From Amyloporia xantha (Eukaryota; Basidiomycota; Agaricomycetes; Polyporales; Adustoporiaceae): a stretch of DNA of 64,000 bases. The DNA lies in assembly GCA_036971615.1 (NCBI GenBank), contig JAYKKR010000005.1:248001-312000 (forward strand), written 5' to 3'. The notes under the pieces are model-generated. The model searched no databases, was not told where the DNA came from, and worked only from the letters and a program-made list of their open reading frames with translations. Positions 13,330-25,519 of the stretch are shown here, piece after piece. Position 1 is the stretch's first letter; each line of letters opens with the position of its first letter. Position numbers and translations under genes: made by a program.

Positions 13330-13737
13330 ATGGCTTGCAAACCAATGACTCCCGCGCCTGACTCCGTATGCGAAGTAGCATGCACCGCTCGATCCTCCCC
13401 CGCATCATATGAAGTCTCCGTCGTCCGCATGCTCGACCACCTTCTTCATCTCCAACGACAGCTTTTGATCCTGCTGGATGAATACCTCCGCTTGCGCACG
13501 CGGATGAAGAAATATGCGTGCGACGCACGGCGCGGGCGGATCTCGCTGGGAGACGTGCCGGACATGCATCTCGAGGAGGAACGCGTCCGACACACGCAGC
13601 GGTATTGGGATCTGCATAGGAGCCTCGTCGAATGTGGGCGCGAGGTGTATAAGGTGGCTTCGAGAGACGTGCAGGATACGTTCGAGCAGTGCGTATTAGT
13701 GGATTGTCGGCGGGAACAGGATGGCTCATGTGCTTGA
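13330..13737 (+). CDS. Small helical hypothetical protein
   Basis: Uninterrupted 135-aa ORF with GC-rich codons unlike its AT-richer flanks and a TATA motif about 70 bp upstream. The product has no signal peptide. Residues about 30-65 (VVRMLDHLLHLQRQLLILLD, then EYLRLRTRMKKYACDA) form a strong heptad-like helix. A second charged helical part follows (HLEEERVRHTQRYWDLHRSL). Seven cysteines are scattered through the chain. No family is recognised. It could be a short regulatory coiled-coil protein, or a remnant. Its neighbour at 11278-12680 is also helix-rich, but I see no clear homology between the two. Confidence 0.5.
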   Translation: MACKPMTPAPDSVCEVACTARSSPASYEVSVVRMLDHLLHLQRQLLILLDEYLRLRTRMKKYACDARRGRISLGDVPDMHLEEERVRHTQRYWDLHRSLVECGREVYKVASRDVQDTFEQCVLVDCRREQDGSCA

Positions 13738-15786
13738 CAGATTGACCGCGAAGCTGGTGGTGTTGCAACCTCCAGCTCGGCCAACGTGATGCTTAATATG
13801 CTTGGGCTCTATAATTATTATGTGAGAAGCAGTCATTCCGCTGAAGTCAATCTGCTCGATGAGCGAGCCAGGACTCGGATCGTCATGGGCTCATGTGTAA
13901 TGTGCATTTCCTCTAGTTAGTATATATGCATACATTTATTACATTAAGTAGCATTAATCAACCCGTACGTAGTGGTCTCGCACCTCACTTTATACTGTAC
14001 ATGTCTGGCCCTACATAGCCCTTAGCTTATCATCTCGGTCCGGTTAGAGTTGGAGATGAATATACTCATATCCTACTCTAACGGGAACCAAGACCCACTG
14101 GTGCTTGCTAACTATCCAGGCCTCCAGACTAAGCAGAGTATATTGTACGCCCGCTCACCGGTTCAACGACTGCCGGATTTCGATATGGGCGTGATCATGA
14201 AGCCGGTATATATTTGAGTGCACCCACCTTGAGGATGTAAACTGCTGCCTCCACCAGTCAGGCTTTGCCTGTGCGTTAGTGATTGCACATGTCGCACACT
14301 CTGCCATCACGAGGCCTACTCTTCATTCGGCGAGGCGCTGAATGCTGAGCAGAGTTCGAGCCTTCGGCAGAAAGTCGATCTCCGCGAATGACGGACGAGC
14401 TCACCTGTCCGTGCCGCGGAAATTGTCCAAGTGAGAATTCGAAGTAAAGAGCGTACGCAAGCACTGAGGCATTATAATGGGCACAGTGTGGCTGCTATGG
14501 GAAATAAGAACGAGGTCTAGAGCAGCTCAGAGACATAGAACGGATGACATACCCAAATGTGCGAAAACTACTGCTCGTAGGTTGAGCGACGAGATAGTGA
14601 ATGGCAGGACCAGACAAGTCGGAACAGGCTTGCTTTGCTCAAAGTGGAGGATAGTTGCGTGTTATGTATAAACTGCACCAAGGTTTAGACACCGGCCGAC
14701 TAGGATGAGGTATACCACACGGACCGAGTTGTGCCGTCTGAGAGATATATCATGGGCCTAGGCTGTGGCTATCTGAACATCACTTCGCGTATGATCAAGG
14801 GATCGCGGACTACTGGTAGCACTAACCTGAAGCATCGCTTCGTTTGTCAGCTGCGAGTCATGAGACGCTGGCGTTGAAGCTTTCACCAATTGAGTGGTGC
14901 GATGGTGGTCAGGGTGGTCAGTAATATTCATTCGAAAGCTTCGACCTCTGCGGCAATTGTAGGCTGTAGCAGGGTTGGCTGTGTACTGTGTCATGAGCGC
15001 AGGCAGAAATGGCAAAATGAGTCATGACGGTATAACTTCGATACACCGCATGGCATCCTTACGACACGAGTTCGCATTTGATACATGATAGGCCGGGAGG
15101 GCAGACGATACCTATGAATAGAACTAGAACCTCGCAAAAATAAGGCATATAGGTTCTCGACGGCAGGACTCCTCATGCTATAGGCAGAAGCGGGAGCGAA
15201 AGAGCCAATAGACTGGCGGAATGGATGATGACTGCCTGGTGGATATAAGCATGTCCCAAATTTGGAGGGAACGTCAGTCGAAGCTTTGATTGGCGATAGA
15301 GCACAGTCGAAGATTGGGCGCCAGATGGCGACATGGCGTGGGCTGGAGGGACTCCTCGCCTAAGTCACCGTATACCACAGAAGATATCGCGGCTGGCTGG
15401 ACAGTTTGAGTGCCAGTGGCAGCTCCTGCCCTACACCTTTCCTACTCGTTACCTACGGTTAATCTCATATAATACATAGGTTTTCGGTCACTCACCTCAC
15501 CCGTCATGCCTGGAGTCCTCAGGCTCAAGCTGACCTTTTCACAGATGGCGTCGCCTGCAAAATCAGAAGGACTTCCGCCATCCCGTCGGATGTCCTTGGA
15601 AGATGGGATGCGACACTCGACGCACATGGCCGCCAATAGAGAGGCAATAAGTACTGAGTCATAGGGCATGCGCATTCGAGTCATATTTCTTCTCGTGGGT
15701 GCTGCGGAGAATTTTTGAAGGAGGAGATTATAACAGACGTAGCAACGTCTCGCAAGCACGGCAATCCGCTGATTTCCCTTGCAGAT
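13738..15786. other. 2 kb without a supported gene
   Basis: Short ORFs only, with no splice-consistent chain and no conserved motif. The minus ORF at 15442-15996 overlaps the GNAT gene and is antisense to it. Confidence 0.45.
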
Positions 15787-16587
15787 ATGGCACCTCCAGC
15801 TTTCGTGAATAACTACGTTCCTCCGGCGGTGCGTCCCCTGCCCGACCCTGAAACGGTCCTCGCGTCCACGGAGGCCTACGACATCAACTTCGCGTTCCCC
15901 CTGTACGCAGACACGCTCACGTCTCCACGCGTCCTCCTCACGCCCTTCGTCCCCCGCCTGCATGCGCGCAAGTTCTGGGACAGTGCTGCGCCGCACCTCG
16001 ACGCGCTGTACAAGTACTTTCCCAATGCTGTAGAGTCGCTGGGCGAGTTCCTGGCGATGCTCGAGAATTTCCGGCGGGAGCCCGAGTGGTGCACGTTCGC
16101 GGTGATCGATCGGACGCGGGGGGAGGCGGGGGGCGAGGGCGAGCTGGCGGGGATGATGTCGTTAGTGAACACGTCCGGGCGCCACCTGTACACGGAGATC
16201 GCGTTTGTGATGATCCTCCCCGCGTTTCAACGCACGCACGTCGCGCGCACGGCGGTCGCGCTGCTTCTGCGGTACTGCCTCCAGATGCCCGGGTCCTCAC
16301 CGCCGGGGCTGGGCTTCCGGAGGGTGCAGTGGTGCGCGCACCCGAAGAACGTGCGGTCGATCAGCCTGGCGAAGAAGCTGGGGTGGAGGGAGGAGGGTGT
16401 GCAGAGGTATACGCGGGTGCTGCCGGATGTGAAGGCGCTGACGAGTGTGGGGTACGAGGTGAAGAGGCGGGATGCGGGGTCGGGGGAGACCGTAGGTTGG
16501 GCGCGGCACTCGGCGGTCCTTTCATTGTGCTGGGATGACTGGGACAACGGCGGAAAAGAGCATGTCGCGGAAATTGCAGAATTGTAA
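15787..16587 (+). CDS. GNAT family N-acetyltransferase
   Basis: Intronless 266-aa protein of the RimJ/RimL-like GNAT superfamily, expected to transfer an acetyl group from acetyl-CoA to an amine or protein N-terminus in the cytosol. Landmarks are the N-terminal beta region with VLLTPFVPRLHARKF, the central TFAVIDRTRGEAG and GMMSLVNTSGRHLYTEIAFV, the AcCoA-binding loop equivalent ILPAFQRTHVARTAVALLLR, and the late RRVQWCAHPKNVRSISLAKK plus LGWREEGV, typical of this superfamily. The frame is open 24 codons further upstream to 15715. The ATG at 15787 (MAPPAFVNNYVPP) is preferred because protein-like sequence begins there. The gene is markedly more GC-rich than its flanks, which explains the long open shadow frames on both strands. 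The substrate cannot be predicted. Confidence 0.85.
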   Translation: MAPPAFVNNYVPPAVRPLPDPETVLASTEAYDINFAFPLYADTLTSPRVLLTPFVPRLHARKFWDSAAPHLDALYKYFPNAVESLGEFLAMLENFRREPEWCTFAVIDRTRGEAGGEGELAGMMSLVNTSGRHLYTEIAFVMILPAFQRTHVARTAVALLLRYCLQMPGSSPPGLGFRRVQWCAHPKNVRSISLAKKLGWREEGVQRYTRVLPDVKALTSVGYEVKRRDAGSGETVGWARHSAVLSLCWDDWDNGGKEHVAEIAEL

Positions 16588-19239
16588 TGTATGGGTGGAA
16601 TCATGAGGTGGTGCATGCGTGTAGTATATCTATGTAATCCGTCAAGAAACTCGGTGGCAGTCTCGCAGATTCGCCCCTGATGCGCATGCGCATGCGACGC
16701 GTCACGTGTGCCGTGAATGGGTATCGTCGATGATCGACATCGTCGACGAAGGCCGCCCTGTATGTCGCAAATTGCTTTTATTTCAGGTTTTGTTTTTCCA
16801 ACATCTCTAGCATCTTCAGCTTCAGAACCATGTTTCGTTTTGTCGAAGTAGGCAAACTGTAGCACAACGGGTGACGCCGTCCTCCTCTTGCGTCGTCATT
16901 TTGATGTTGCCAGACATTACCGACGAATCGATTCACGTCACCGGAGGTGAGTTTATAATCGGAGTCAAGCAAGCAGTCACGGTCCTAACCTTGATTGTAT
17001 TTTATACCGTTCCGAGGGAAACACAACCGCAAGGTCTCAAAATGCGGTCCTTGAATTATGAGTCTGAAACCTCCACCTATTTCTCGTGTCTCTCATCTCT
17101 CTCCCCGCTAATCCCCTTTGTATCGCTCGGGATCTTATTGTATGCCTGTGCCATTGGATAATCAGGATCTGTACCCATTCCGTCGGCGTTCTTCAGTAAC
17201 CGACGTCGTCATGTCCAATGCTTGGCTGGCGAGTATTGTCCAGTGCATAAAAGGGGAGAGTGTGGATCGTTACCTTGCTCAGAATTTCGAGCTATCCTGC
17301 TCGCAGGTTATGCATATTATGGGCCTTTCCCCGCGTCCGACCAGTCGTCGGCCCATACGGTATCAAAGGTGGTCCTTCGCTGGACATCTGACCATCTGTG
17401 GACTCGGTGAGCTCTTAAGACTGCGTCGTTGCACTTTAAGTCTTAGCTCACCTTATGCAGTAGCATATTATAAGTACTTACATCGTGTATGCAGCCCCTC
17501 GACATTGGTCCTACTAGCGATGCGCTTCACAATACCTACCAAGGACGAGTAGGATGGTTTCTTCTCCGCAGAATCAACTAAAGAAGTCTTGGGTTGCCGG
17601 ACCGATCGCACGACTATGGATCACTATTACTTGGTCGACAGTCCCAGCATACTGCCATTCCATGTCAAGGATCCCTATGAAGCTTCTCCGTGGTAGTCAA
17701 AGTCTTCATGTACGATCTCCACTGGCTGGATCAGGCCGATCTTTAGCCGGGTAGCATATGTCTTTCAAACGACGTGCAGCGCCATTATGCTAGACTCGAT
17801 GAGGTTTCTGTACAACCTCTTTGGCGGTAAACATATCTCAAGAGCCATGGATGCTAGGTATGTGCGGTACCAGTAACGAGAAGCATCTGGTTGTTGACTA
17901 CGGATGAGTAGGAAACACTTTGCACTTGGCTAGCAGAAGAACAAAGGGGTTAGGGATGCCCAAGCCGTGCTTATATGCTTGAGCGCCTACACGTTTGCAG
18001 CGAGCTTCTCGCTTCACATTCGATTGTGGAGTGCATTGTCACACTCTCTCGTTGTATGCCTCTAGACTGGTCAGTTGGGTCAAGCTATCCGGAAGGACCT
18101 AATGGGCGGAACGCCACTGGCGTATACGGATGGACGGTATATCCCCGGCCGAAGCCGTTGCGATGAAACAACTTGCTCAGTATATTCAAGGGGACAAGAG
18201 GGTGCCGTTGAATGTTTCCGATTCATTCGCTCTCTGCTACCGATGGAGGGTGGGCGTCTATGTGATCCTGCATTGTCCTGACTGTAACCTGTCATTATCG
18301 ACGCGCTTCGCTGGAACAATGTGACAGTTATCTATCGGCATACCCGTACCGTATACATGATCCGCGAACCCTCTCCGTGCCACAGATACGGGGGAAATAA
18401 TCGACAGAAGATTCTCCCCATCTCCTCGTCATCGGTCTGGAGCTCGTCGAGGGAACGCGCGTTCGCTTCTAGATGGTTGTATTGTCTGGATTATCGTTGA
18501 CTTGGACGACTCTCCAATAAGTGCAAGCACCTTTCGTCCGTTGGATTGTCCCATGGCCTGTTAAATAGCGGAGGGTTTGTCCCTTTATTGGCGCTACTTG
18601 ATGTGACCCTCCTGCTTCACGGCAAGTCTTCTAGCTGCGCGCACTAGCCAGATCTCGGTCTCACGCGAAGCTCATTGATCGACTGGGTTGCATCGTTTCA
18701 ATGATTCGCTCTGGAGGGTATATTGTATGGGTGGCAGTGGCAACAGAAGGGATGCTTCACGCCGGCGGTCGCGGCAGTCCTACGATCTGTTTCGACAGGC
18801 TTGATCTCAATGCTGGCAGACGACCTCGAAGGATTGCCTCACGATGCACGTCGTTCACAGCCCCACTCCACCCATAAACACGATGTTTGGTCTCAAACAT
18901 CATCCGGAATTCACTGAACAGCCGACTATCTTCGATAGTTTCGTACCGAGTACAAACGCAGGAGCCTCAAGTGCAGACTGACAACCACGGATTCGCACGG
19001 TGTTCACCTCCTCTTTCTCTCATCCTGCATTCCCCATCTCTCCCGCCGACGAGCGCACTGTTGGAGACTTCCCAGGCTGTCCCGCTATCGCTCTCCAGCA
19101 CCTTTGGTAAACACTTTCGTTGCTGCTGTCGATCAACCACAGCACCTACGCTGGCAGATGACGAGTGGTTCCATGTGCCAGCAAACCCGTCGGCGTGCAA
19201 GGGAGCACGCGCGCCGAACTCGACGACCGGCGATTGCGG
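16588..19239. other. 2.65 kb gene-poor region
   Basis: No coherent gene. Several stretches look like old coding remnants (for example plus 18140-18210, reading PAEAVAMKQLAQYIQGDKR), but they cannot be joined or named. No mobile-element hallmarks are visible. The far right end is the 3' flank of family copy A. Confidence 0.4.
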
Positions 19240-20316
19240 TTAGCGACGCGCTGCCAGGATCTTAAGCAAGCGGCAGCCTGCGCCCTTTGCTGCCGACCAA
19301 CCCGCGCTGGCTGCGTCCTCTACCTTCGTAGGCCCTCGCAGCCTGAACAACCGGGGGCCTTCGCATCCCAGTTCGAGGTCCACACTTGCACGCTTGGACA
19401 TGTCGCGGCCATCAGGGACCTTGTTTGCCCCATTGACGTATGCCGCCATGTACGGCGCTGGAACATTGGATAGGCGTGGCGTCCTCACCGCTGTGGAATC
19501 AGAGGCGCTACTTGCACCTTCTGATCCAGATGAGGCATCGCTCCCGCTTCGCCCACGCCCAGCATGCACGAATGCCGACGATGTGGCGGTGGCCGGCTGG
19601 GGAACCTGCTTGACCACGGTCGGCCACGCTCCACCATGGGCCTGTTGACGGGATGTGTTACACACGTATCTCTCCCAGTTATGGGGATTTGACTTACCCT
19701 TGGCTGGTGCGGTACCGCCTTGTCTTGAGAGCACAGGGACTCGGCAGCCTTCCCTGTAGGAGCCTTGAGGCCCAGCCCAACCCGAGGATTATCAACCCAG
19801 ATCGGGTTGAGGATCGCGTCCCATCGGGGAAGTTGGGTCTGCAGGTCAGGTGAGTCCTCAGAGTGATATTGTCATAGAGATGTTCAACTCACCCTCAGTA
19901 GTTGTGGCACTGCCACCTTCGGCTTACGGAGGGACTCTGGCACCTCCCAGTCCCCGTCAATGATCGTGGCGAAGCTAGTCCAAGGGAGTGTAGGCCTTGG
20001 CGCCACAATGGACAGAGCCGATGCTGTGTCTGTCACGCATGGCTCGGCGATGGCGCAGTCGTCATCTTGGTCCTGCACAATGTGAGTACTCACAGTATAA
20101 TGGGGAAGTCTTTGGTTGTTGACTCACTGCATGACCATTGACCGCTATTATGTTGTGTGTGCTCAGGGCATACTCCCAGTGCCCATCTAGAATTGCAGCG
20201 AAGCTGGCCCGCGGGAGTTTTGGCCTCGGGCATATAATGTCAAGAGGCCGAGCGGCCCCAGTCGCGTCCGACCCAACATTTCTGCACATCTCTAACGTGA
20301 AGTGAGGCGACGCCAT
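19240..20316 (-). CDS. Novel family copy A (PR-SF-DG-W repeat protein)
   Basis: Intact four-exon gene: 20316-20128, 20072-19893, 19838-19698 and 19641-19240, giving 303 aa. Exon 1 carries module 1 (RPKLPRASFAAILDGHWEY). Exon 2 carries module 2 (RPTLPWTSFATIIDGDWEV followed by PESLRKPKVAVPQ). Exon 3 carries WDAILNPIWVDNPRVGLGL. Exon 4 carries a serine-rich stretch (GRGRSGSDASSGSEGASSAS), CEGPRLFRLRGPTKVED and the family C-terminus AGCRLLKILAARR. No signal peptide or membrane segment is visible, so it is probably intracellular. It is the only complete copy on the minus strand. Copies C and D share all three intron positions; in F, exons 3 and 4 are one exon. The promoter block lies at 20497-20522. 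Function is unknown, and I recognise no described domain. Confidence 0.75.
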
Positions 20317-20489
20317 TGAGATTGGATGCGGGTGGCGAAAAAGTAGAGGGAGCTTTTTCTGCAGTGATTTTCGGCGAAGAGGATGCCAGGTATGTTTGAT
20401 TAACAATAGTGAGGTATGTCCGTTTACTGATGATGCGCAAGGTATGCTCCGTTATGGTAGAATGTCAAAGCTGAGCACTTCCAAGTCAC

Positions 20490-20525
20490 GCCGCGCACTT
20501 TATATGTTCGAGCGCCTACGCAATC
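20490..20525 (-). promoter_or_regulatory. Shared promoter block of copy A
   Basis: On the minus strand this reads GCGTAGGCGCTCGAACATAT followed by AAAGTG. The same block, with few changes, precedes copies C, D, E and F and remnant H. It contains a TATA box about 180 bp before the copy A ATG. Confidence 0.65.
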
Positions 20526-21472
20526 GTGGCAAGTCGCGTGCTGAGACAAATTTGTAGCGTCTTGTACTTGCCTTCCATTGTCCTCGCATGAACGGGTTAA
20601 CCGGGGGGCCCATCGCAAAAATGCGGACTCTACTGAACGCCAAGGCATTCTATTCCGTCTAGCAAACAAGTTCCCCTGCCAAATCCGTGGAAAGTCATCT
20701 CAGCTCGCTTGACTCTTGGGGAACTGCCCAATCTCACCGACGAGGGATGGAGATTGCGCAATTGCACATCGACCTGACTTTACCTCGATTCAAACTCTCG
20801 GGAGTACGTACGAGCTCGGCAATATCCTTCTGTGTAGGTCCATAGGGTACAACACACCGTGCGATTGGCCCTGCGTAGCATTGGACTCAAATATTTCCTC
20901 ACTATCCCTTGAACATGCTGTTTGAATACACGTTCGTATCCCGAGGGGCATATCGCACGAGCCAGCATCACGACACAAAACAGGATCTGACGATTCGACT
21001 CGAGTATCGACATCTCAATGCCCGCCAGACTTCCCGACGATTTGCTTGACATCGCATGCCGTTGATAGGCAGACAGCGGACGTGAGTTCAGAATCTAAAC
21101 AGAAGTGATCATTCAGAAGTCACTGATAGAGCGATCGTCTTTGATAGAGTTGTACAAGAGGTAAAAACGCACGAGTCACGAATGCAGACCATCAACCACT
21201 ATCTCTCTCATCCTTCCTCAGCCCAACTCCAACTGAGCGTGCTGCTGAGGATACCTGGGCATGGTTGTTTTATTTGTCGCCTACGATCAGTAATGTACCC
21301 GTTGCTCCTCTTCCGATGTATGAACAACGCCGTCGATCCACGGCGGCCCTGTGCTATTTCACGGTTGCTGTGTTCATCAGCCAGCACCAGGAGTCATCGC
21401 CCATTGCCTCAGGAATACAACGTTGAATTTCTGGCGAGATAGCGCGCACAATTCGACAACCGGCGATCGCCA
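20526..21472. other. Intergenic between copies A and B
   Basis: Holds the distal promoter of copy A and the 3' flank of copy B. The minus ORF at 20780-21052 has no recognisable domain. Nothing else is supported. Confidence 0.4.
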
Positions 21473-21905
21473 TCAGCGGCGTGTGAGCCGGAGCATTCGG
21501 CACCCTGCCGCCCCCACGCCCGATGCTAGGTCGACAATGTCTTTCAGCAGGACCAATGGTGGGGTACGGACCGCTGTAGAGTGCGACGCGCTACTCGAGC
21601 CTTCCGATACGGTCGACGACTCGCTCCCCGCCAGTCCCCGTCCAGGCTGCATCTGTACTGACTCCCTAGCGGAAGTCGTCTGGACAGCGTGCTCGATGGC
21701 GCCGTCGGCACCACCCGTTAGCTGATATCCGAGCCCAACCCCCGGTCCGTCAACCCAGACGGGGTCAAGGATGGCTCTCAGACGGGTATCCTGGGTCTGC
21801 CAGGGCAGTGATCAGAATCATATCACCGCAGCGCAGAAGTTGAACATACCATGGTTGGTCGCGACAATATGACCTTCTTAGGACGCAAGCTCGTATTCAT
21901 CGAAT
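21473..21905 (-). pseudogene. Novel family copy B, 5'-truncated
   Basis: The last exon (21796-21473) is open and intact. It begins TQDTRLRAILDPVWVDG, continues through GADGAIEHAVQTT and GRGLAGSESSTVSEGSSS, and ends AGCRMLRLTRR. Upstream of the intron 21849-21797 is the tail of the preceding exon (SLRPKKVILSRPTM, ending 21850), matching PPEKKVAVSQPPM of copy E. Homology stops near 21905: modules 1 and 2, the start codon and the promoter block are absent, and sequence coding for a membrane protein on the opposite strand takes over. It most resembles copy E, sharing its ADGA[VI]EHAVQTT insert. Probably non-functional. Confidence 0.65.
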
Positions 21906-23450
21906 TTGAATCCGCTAGCCTAGCCTACGAACAAATATTAACGATTAGAGAAGAGGTTCAGCTGATACGACATACAGGACGGACGACAGCAATACTCCTC
22001 GTTCTCAATAGAGTGAATCTGATCGGGCAGTTGGTGACGAATGGGTTATGGGTCATTTCCTGGTCCACTCTTTTGGTTCGTTCTTCAAACTCCCTGATTA
22101 TATTCATACCCGTCTCACCTGAGGCTGCTGCAGAGGTTCGGTACAATGTTTTTTTTCTTTTCATCAATGTCTCATTAATTGCCACGTAGTTGTAAGTTCT
22201 TTCAAATTGCATTTGTCATAATAGCAATCATCATTTCTTCCGGTAAGAGCTATCATGCTTTCACTTCCGCCACTCATTCGTTTTAGTGGTTGCTGCGCTT
22301 CGCGTATATGCTGCCAGCGGGGGTGACTGGCGACTAGCGCTCCCTACTCTTGCATTGGTATTGATGCCCGTTGGCACAAATCTGATAGACAAACCTTCCC
22401 TCGAACCATCTTTCAAAATCGCTTCGTGCTGAATTCTGATCTTGCCAGTTTGTCAATATTCAGTCAACCTTCAGTATGTTTACCGTGCTTCAGATGCCAT
22501 TCTGTGAACAAGACGCGCTTTATTCGCAGAGGACAATCTTCATGTAAGTAGTTATCTGATATCTTGCGGCATGTCATGAAGGTATTAGCTCCTTAGCTGT
22601 GAGCTCCCTAAACCCTACGTCAATACCATATGATCTGAACTGACTGATCAACGCTCTAGTGTCGATTCTGCCTCGAACTTGGGTCATTGTATCCGATCTC
22701 ATCGTGTTCGTTGCAACCTGGTATCATTCGTACCGGATGGTACCAGCGGCTTCTCGGAGAGGTTGGCTCAACAAATCTGTCACGCTAGGGGCGGTGCTGA
22801 TTCGAGACGGTAAGTCGTAGACTGAGGTCTGAAATTGGGGACTCTTACATTGTATATCCGCAGGTACTCTATACTTTGTGTAAGTGGTATATTTTCGGCA
22901 ATCTGCAGTCGCTGAATGACATATCCTGATAGGGCGTTGTCGTTGCTGAATATCGCGGACATCTTCATTATTACTACCAACAGCGTATGCGTCTTGATTG
23001 CTTAGTGGTCCATTATTGACACGAAAGTTTAGGCAGGGGCGAACCTGGGTATCGTCGAGTTGATAAGTCCGTTAGTGCCTATTCAACTTGCTTTGAACAC
23101 CAGGTGCTCACGTCATGTCTAGCTTGTCTTCCGTCCTCATCACCCGATTTCTACTGCACATTGGCGAAGCTGGGTTGGCTACGAGAGTGGTTGAGGTCTG
23201 GCCTGACTCGAGTCCTCTGGAAATTCAGATATCGTCATGTCGTCATGCTCGGTTTGAGAGCTTGGATGGAACTCGCTGCTCATCTAGTGCTTAAATCTGG
23301 TGCGCAGACGCTACTAGGAACAGCACGACCTTAGCTAAGAGCGACGATCTTGGCGATCTTGATGATCTATGCGCCAACACAGTGGCGGGCGACATCACGG
23401 AGGAGCAGAGGATCATGGAAGAAGAAAATAAGCTCAACGTGGAGGTATAA
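21851..23450 (+). CDS. DUF6533-type multi-pass membrane protein
   Basis: Multi-intron gene for a protein resembling the Agaricomycete DUF6533 membrane family (about seven helices, function unknown). Landmarks in order: YEQILTIREEVQLIRHTGRT with ILLVLNRVNLIGQL at 21925-22040; VAALRVYAASGGDWRLALPT at about 22290-22350; VSDLIVFVATWYHSYRMVPA near 22690; LIRDGTLYF and ALSLLNIADIFIITTNS at 22795-22982 across short introns; ITRFLLHIGEAGLATRV near 23140-23190; and an acidic tail ending EEENKLNVEV at 23450. I could not resolve every splice junction around 22060-22290 and 22370-22680. The first helix of the family seems to be missing. The present ATG region (21851-21905) is antisense to family copy B, so the gene may be truncated or have a co-opted start. 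Confidence 0.55.
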
Positions 23451-24475
23451 GTTTGCACGACCGATGGCTGAGGAGGATATACGGTTGATATACCACAAGT
23501 CGGTTATACTCGGTTGAATCTGTCAAGCGTGACATTTATTGACTCGAGTTTCAGATCATCTCTAGGAAATACGTCTATCAAGCATCTAGCATTATACATG
23601 TCAACATAATCGTCATAATTTCCATCAATTCTTTAAGTCCGAACAGCCACTCTCCGGCCGGTACAAGTACAACGATTCTTGCTGAGGAGAGATGTGTCAG
23701 AATAAAGAGCGGACGAGTTTCGAATCTAATGTAATTTCTCCATTCGTAATGTCAGCCTCTGGTGGCCGCTTTTCGAAACCGGTCTGCATGAGGCATACGG
23801 ACAAGTCTCCGCAAAGTCCAAACAAGTCAGCACTCGCGTGACACCTGCATGATGGATTCTGGAAGCACCTATGTGACTGTGCATGACCTGGGTCCTGAAC
23901 CACGCCGAGTGGTGGCAGTTCTCGAGAACTTATAGAGTGATTAGCTGCCCTGGGGAACAGACGTGTATCCATCGCATATGGGGGCACGTACGGCCATAAT
24001 GACGTAATAGATGAACAAGGGCACGCATGAAATTGTGATTCAGCAGAGCCGATATGTCCAAACTGGCCTTGCAAGGACATCGACCAATCAACGGGACTGG
24101 TAGCAGCTTATAAGCATCAGATTTTGTCTGTATGACCTCACAAGGACTTACAAAATAACCTTCAGAACAACCTTCAGAACAAAAGGAACATAAGTTGCGG
24201 GAACACATGGTTCAGTGGCATCGGAGTGGCACAATACTATCTTGGGTGCCCTGATCCACTCGCCAGAAAGAAGAAACAAAGGGTCACGTCCCGCCTTTTA
24301 AACGCGGTGCACCTCGTCCAACCTGCATCACATCTTCACGCCCTCCATCCACTATGAATTCCTAATCTATTCGCTCCTAGACCGGAGCTTCAGCAGACAC
24401 CTGTTCTTCAATAAAGCAATTCACTACCATACAATCGCCTATAGCACCCTCTCCGCATCGCACCCTTGTGACAAT
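23451..24475. other. Intergenic, no supported gene
   Basis: Minus-strand ORFs at 23697-24208 lack domains and splice logic. The stretch TTTTAAACGCGG at 24296-24307 could be a weak TATA region for the next gene. Confidence 0.4.
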
Positions 24476-25156
24476 ATGAGGCGATCTTGCAATCTTGCGC
24501 GGAATGGTGAAGCGGTTGACCAGGATGGACAGAGTTATCCAACCAGCCAGACTAACCACCACCATTCGAGACAAGGAGCCGCAGCTCGCACGAGGTGTAT
24601 CGCCTTAGCAGATGCAATGAGCAGGACTCACCATATATGTCAATCGCAAGACGCCTCTTCTACATCCCGCCGATTCGTTTTGAACATCTCGCGACGGATT
24701 AATGCCACTTCCGCCCACCGTCGGCCCCTCCCCCCGTACCTGCACCCTAGCAAATTCGTAGGTGCGCTAGCGGATCGGATAGACAATAGTCCTGTCCCTA
24801 CGTCCTCCACTCCATGGCAGCAGAGCATTGCACCCATCGATCCACCACGCGACACCCTGTTCGGCGCGTTCGGAATGCAGAATGGAGTGATCGCGGATAT
24901 ATGGCCCGCAACTCGGTCTTGCGCGCGCTCACCGAACCCAACGACAGATCGTGGTGGGTGGGGGACAGACAGCGAGACTGCGGTGGAGGAGGCTGAATCC
25001 AGCGACGATGGAAAGGAAGAGGAAGAGTGCTTCATGGAACGTGTCGCACGCTTGAGGGGCATTCAAGAGGACGCGAGGTCTCCGCGAAGGCGACCCGTCC
25101 ACCGTGTTGCGTATTCGGATGGCGGTTTCGAGGCGGACGATGAGGAGAGTGAATAA
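24476..25156 (+). CDS. Low-complexity hypothetical protein, acidic C-terminus
   Basis: Continuous 226-aa ORF. The N-terminal 70 residues are rich in Arg, His, Ser and Thr and may include non-coding sequence. From about residue 70 the chain looks more protein-like (RRPLPPYLHPSKFVGALADR, then PPRDTLFGAFGMQNGVIADI). It ends in an acidic disordered region (EAESSDDGKEEEECFMERVA, then YSDGGFEADDEESE). There is no signal peptide or known domain. The start is uncertain, and a 5' intron may exist. It sits between the DUF6533-type gene and remnant H but shares no motif with the novel family. Confidence 0.45.
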   Translation: MRRSCNLARNGEAVDQDGQSYPTSQTNHHHSRQGAAARTRCIALADAMSRTHHICQSQDASSTSRRFVLNISRRINATSAHRRPLPPYLHPSKFVGALADRIDNSPVPTSSTPWQQSIAPIDPPRDTLFGAFGMQNGVIADIWPATRSCARSPNPTTDRGGWGTDSETAVEEAESSDDGKEEEECFMERVARLRGIQEDARSPRRRPVHRVAYSDGGFEADDEESE

Positions 25157-25519
25157 GAGATGAATAAATTTAGAAATGGACATATGCAGGACCTTTCGCG
25201 GGCGAACGGCAATGCCTCTTGTATGAATACACTCGTAGTGATATCCCCAGTCTTTACGTGTTCTTGGGTCTCATTGACGAAGTGTACCGATAATATTGGT
25301 TTGAGTCCCTGACGACATGCGACAAAGGGAGACTGGCTATCTCCGTGTGCAAAAATGCATGATACAATTGTCCCTCCGCATGTTCAACTGGCGGAGAGGC
25401 TTTGCGATCAATCGAGATCCGCGTCTTCGAGATGGATTATCCCAACTGACTTGTCCATGTAAAAACAATGCAAGACAATGACAATACGCACCACAAAGGT
25501 ACTTCTGCATGAGGTCTGC

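Noticed and set aside
15876..16865. Several long ORFs overlapping the GNAT gene on both strands
   Set aside because: High GC content removes stop codons from all frames. Only the GNAT frame has recognisable motifs.
16900..18400. Candidate enzyme or transposon remnants in the gene-poor region
   Set aside because: Isolated peptide-like stretches could not be joined into a frame or assigned to any family.
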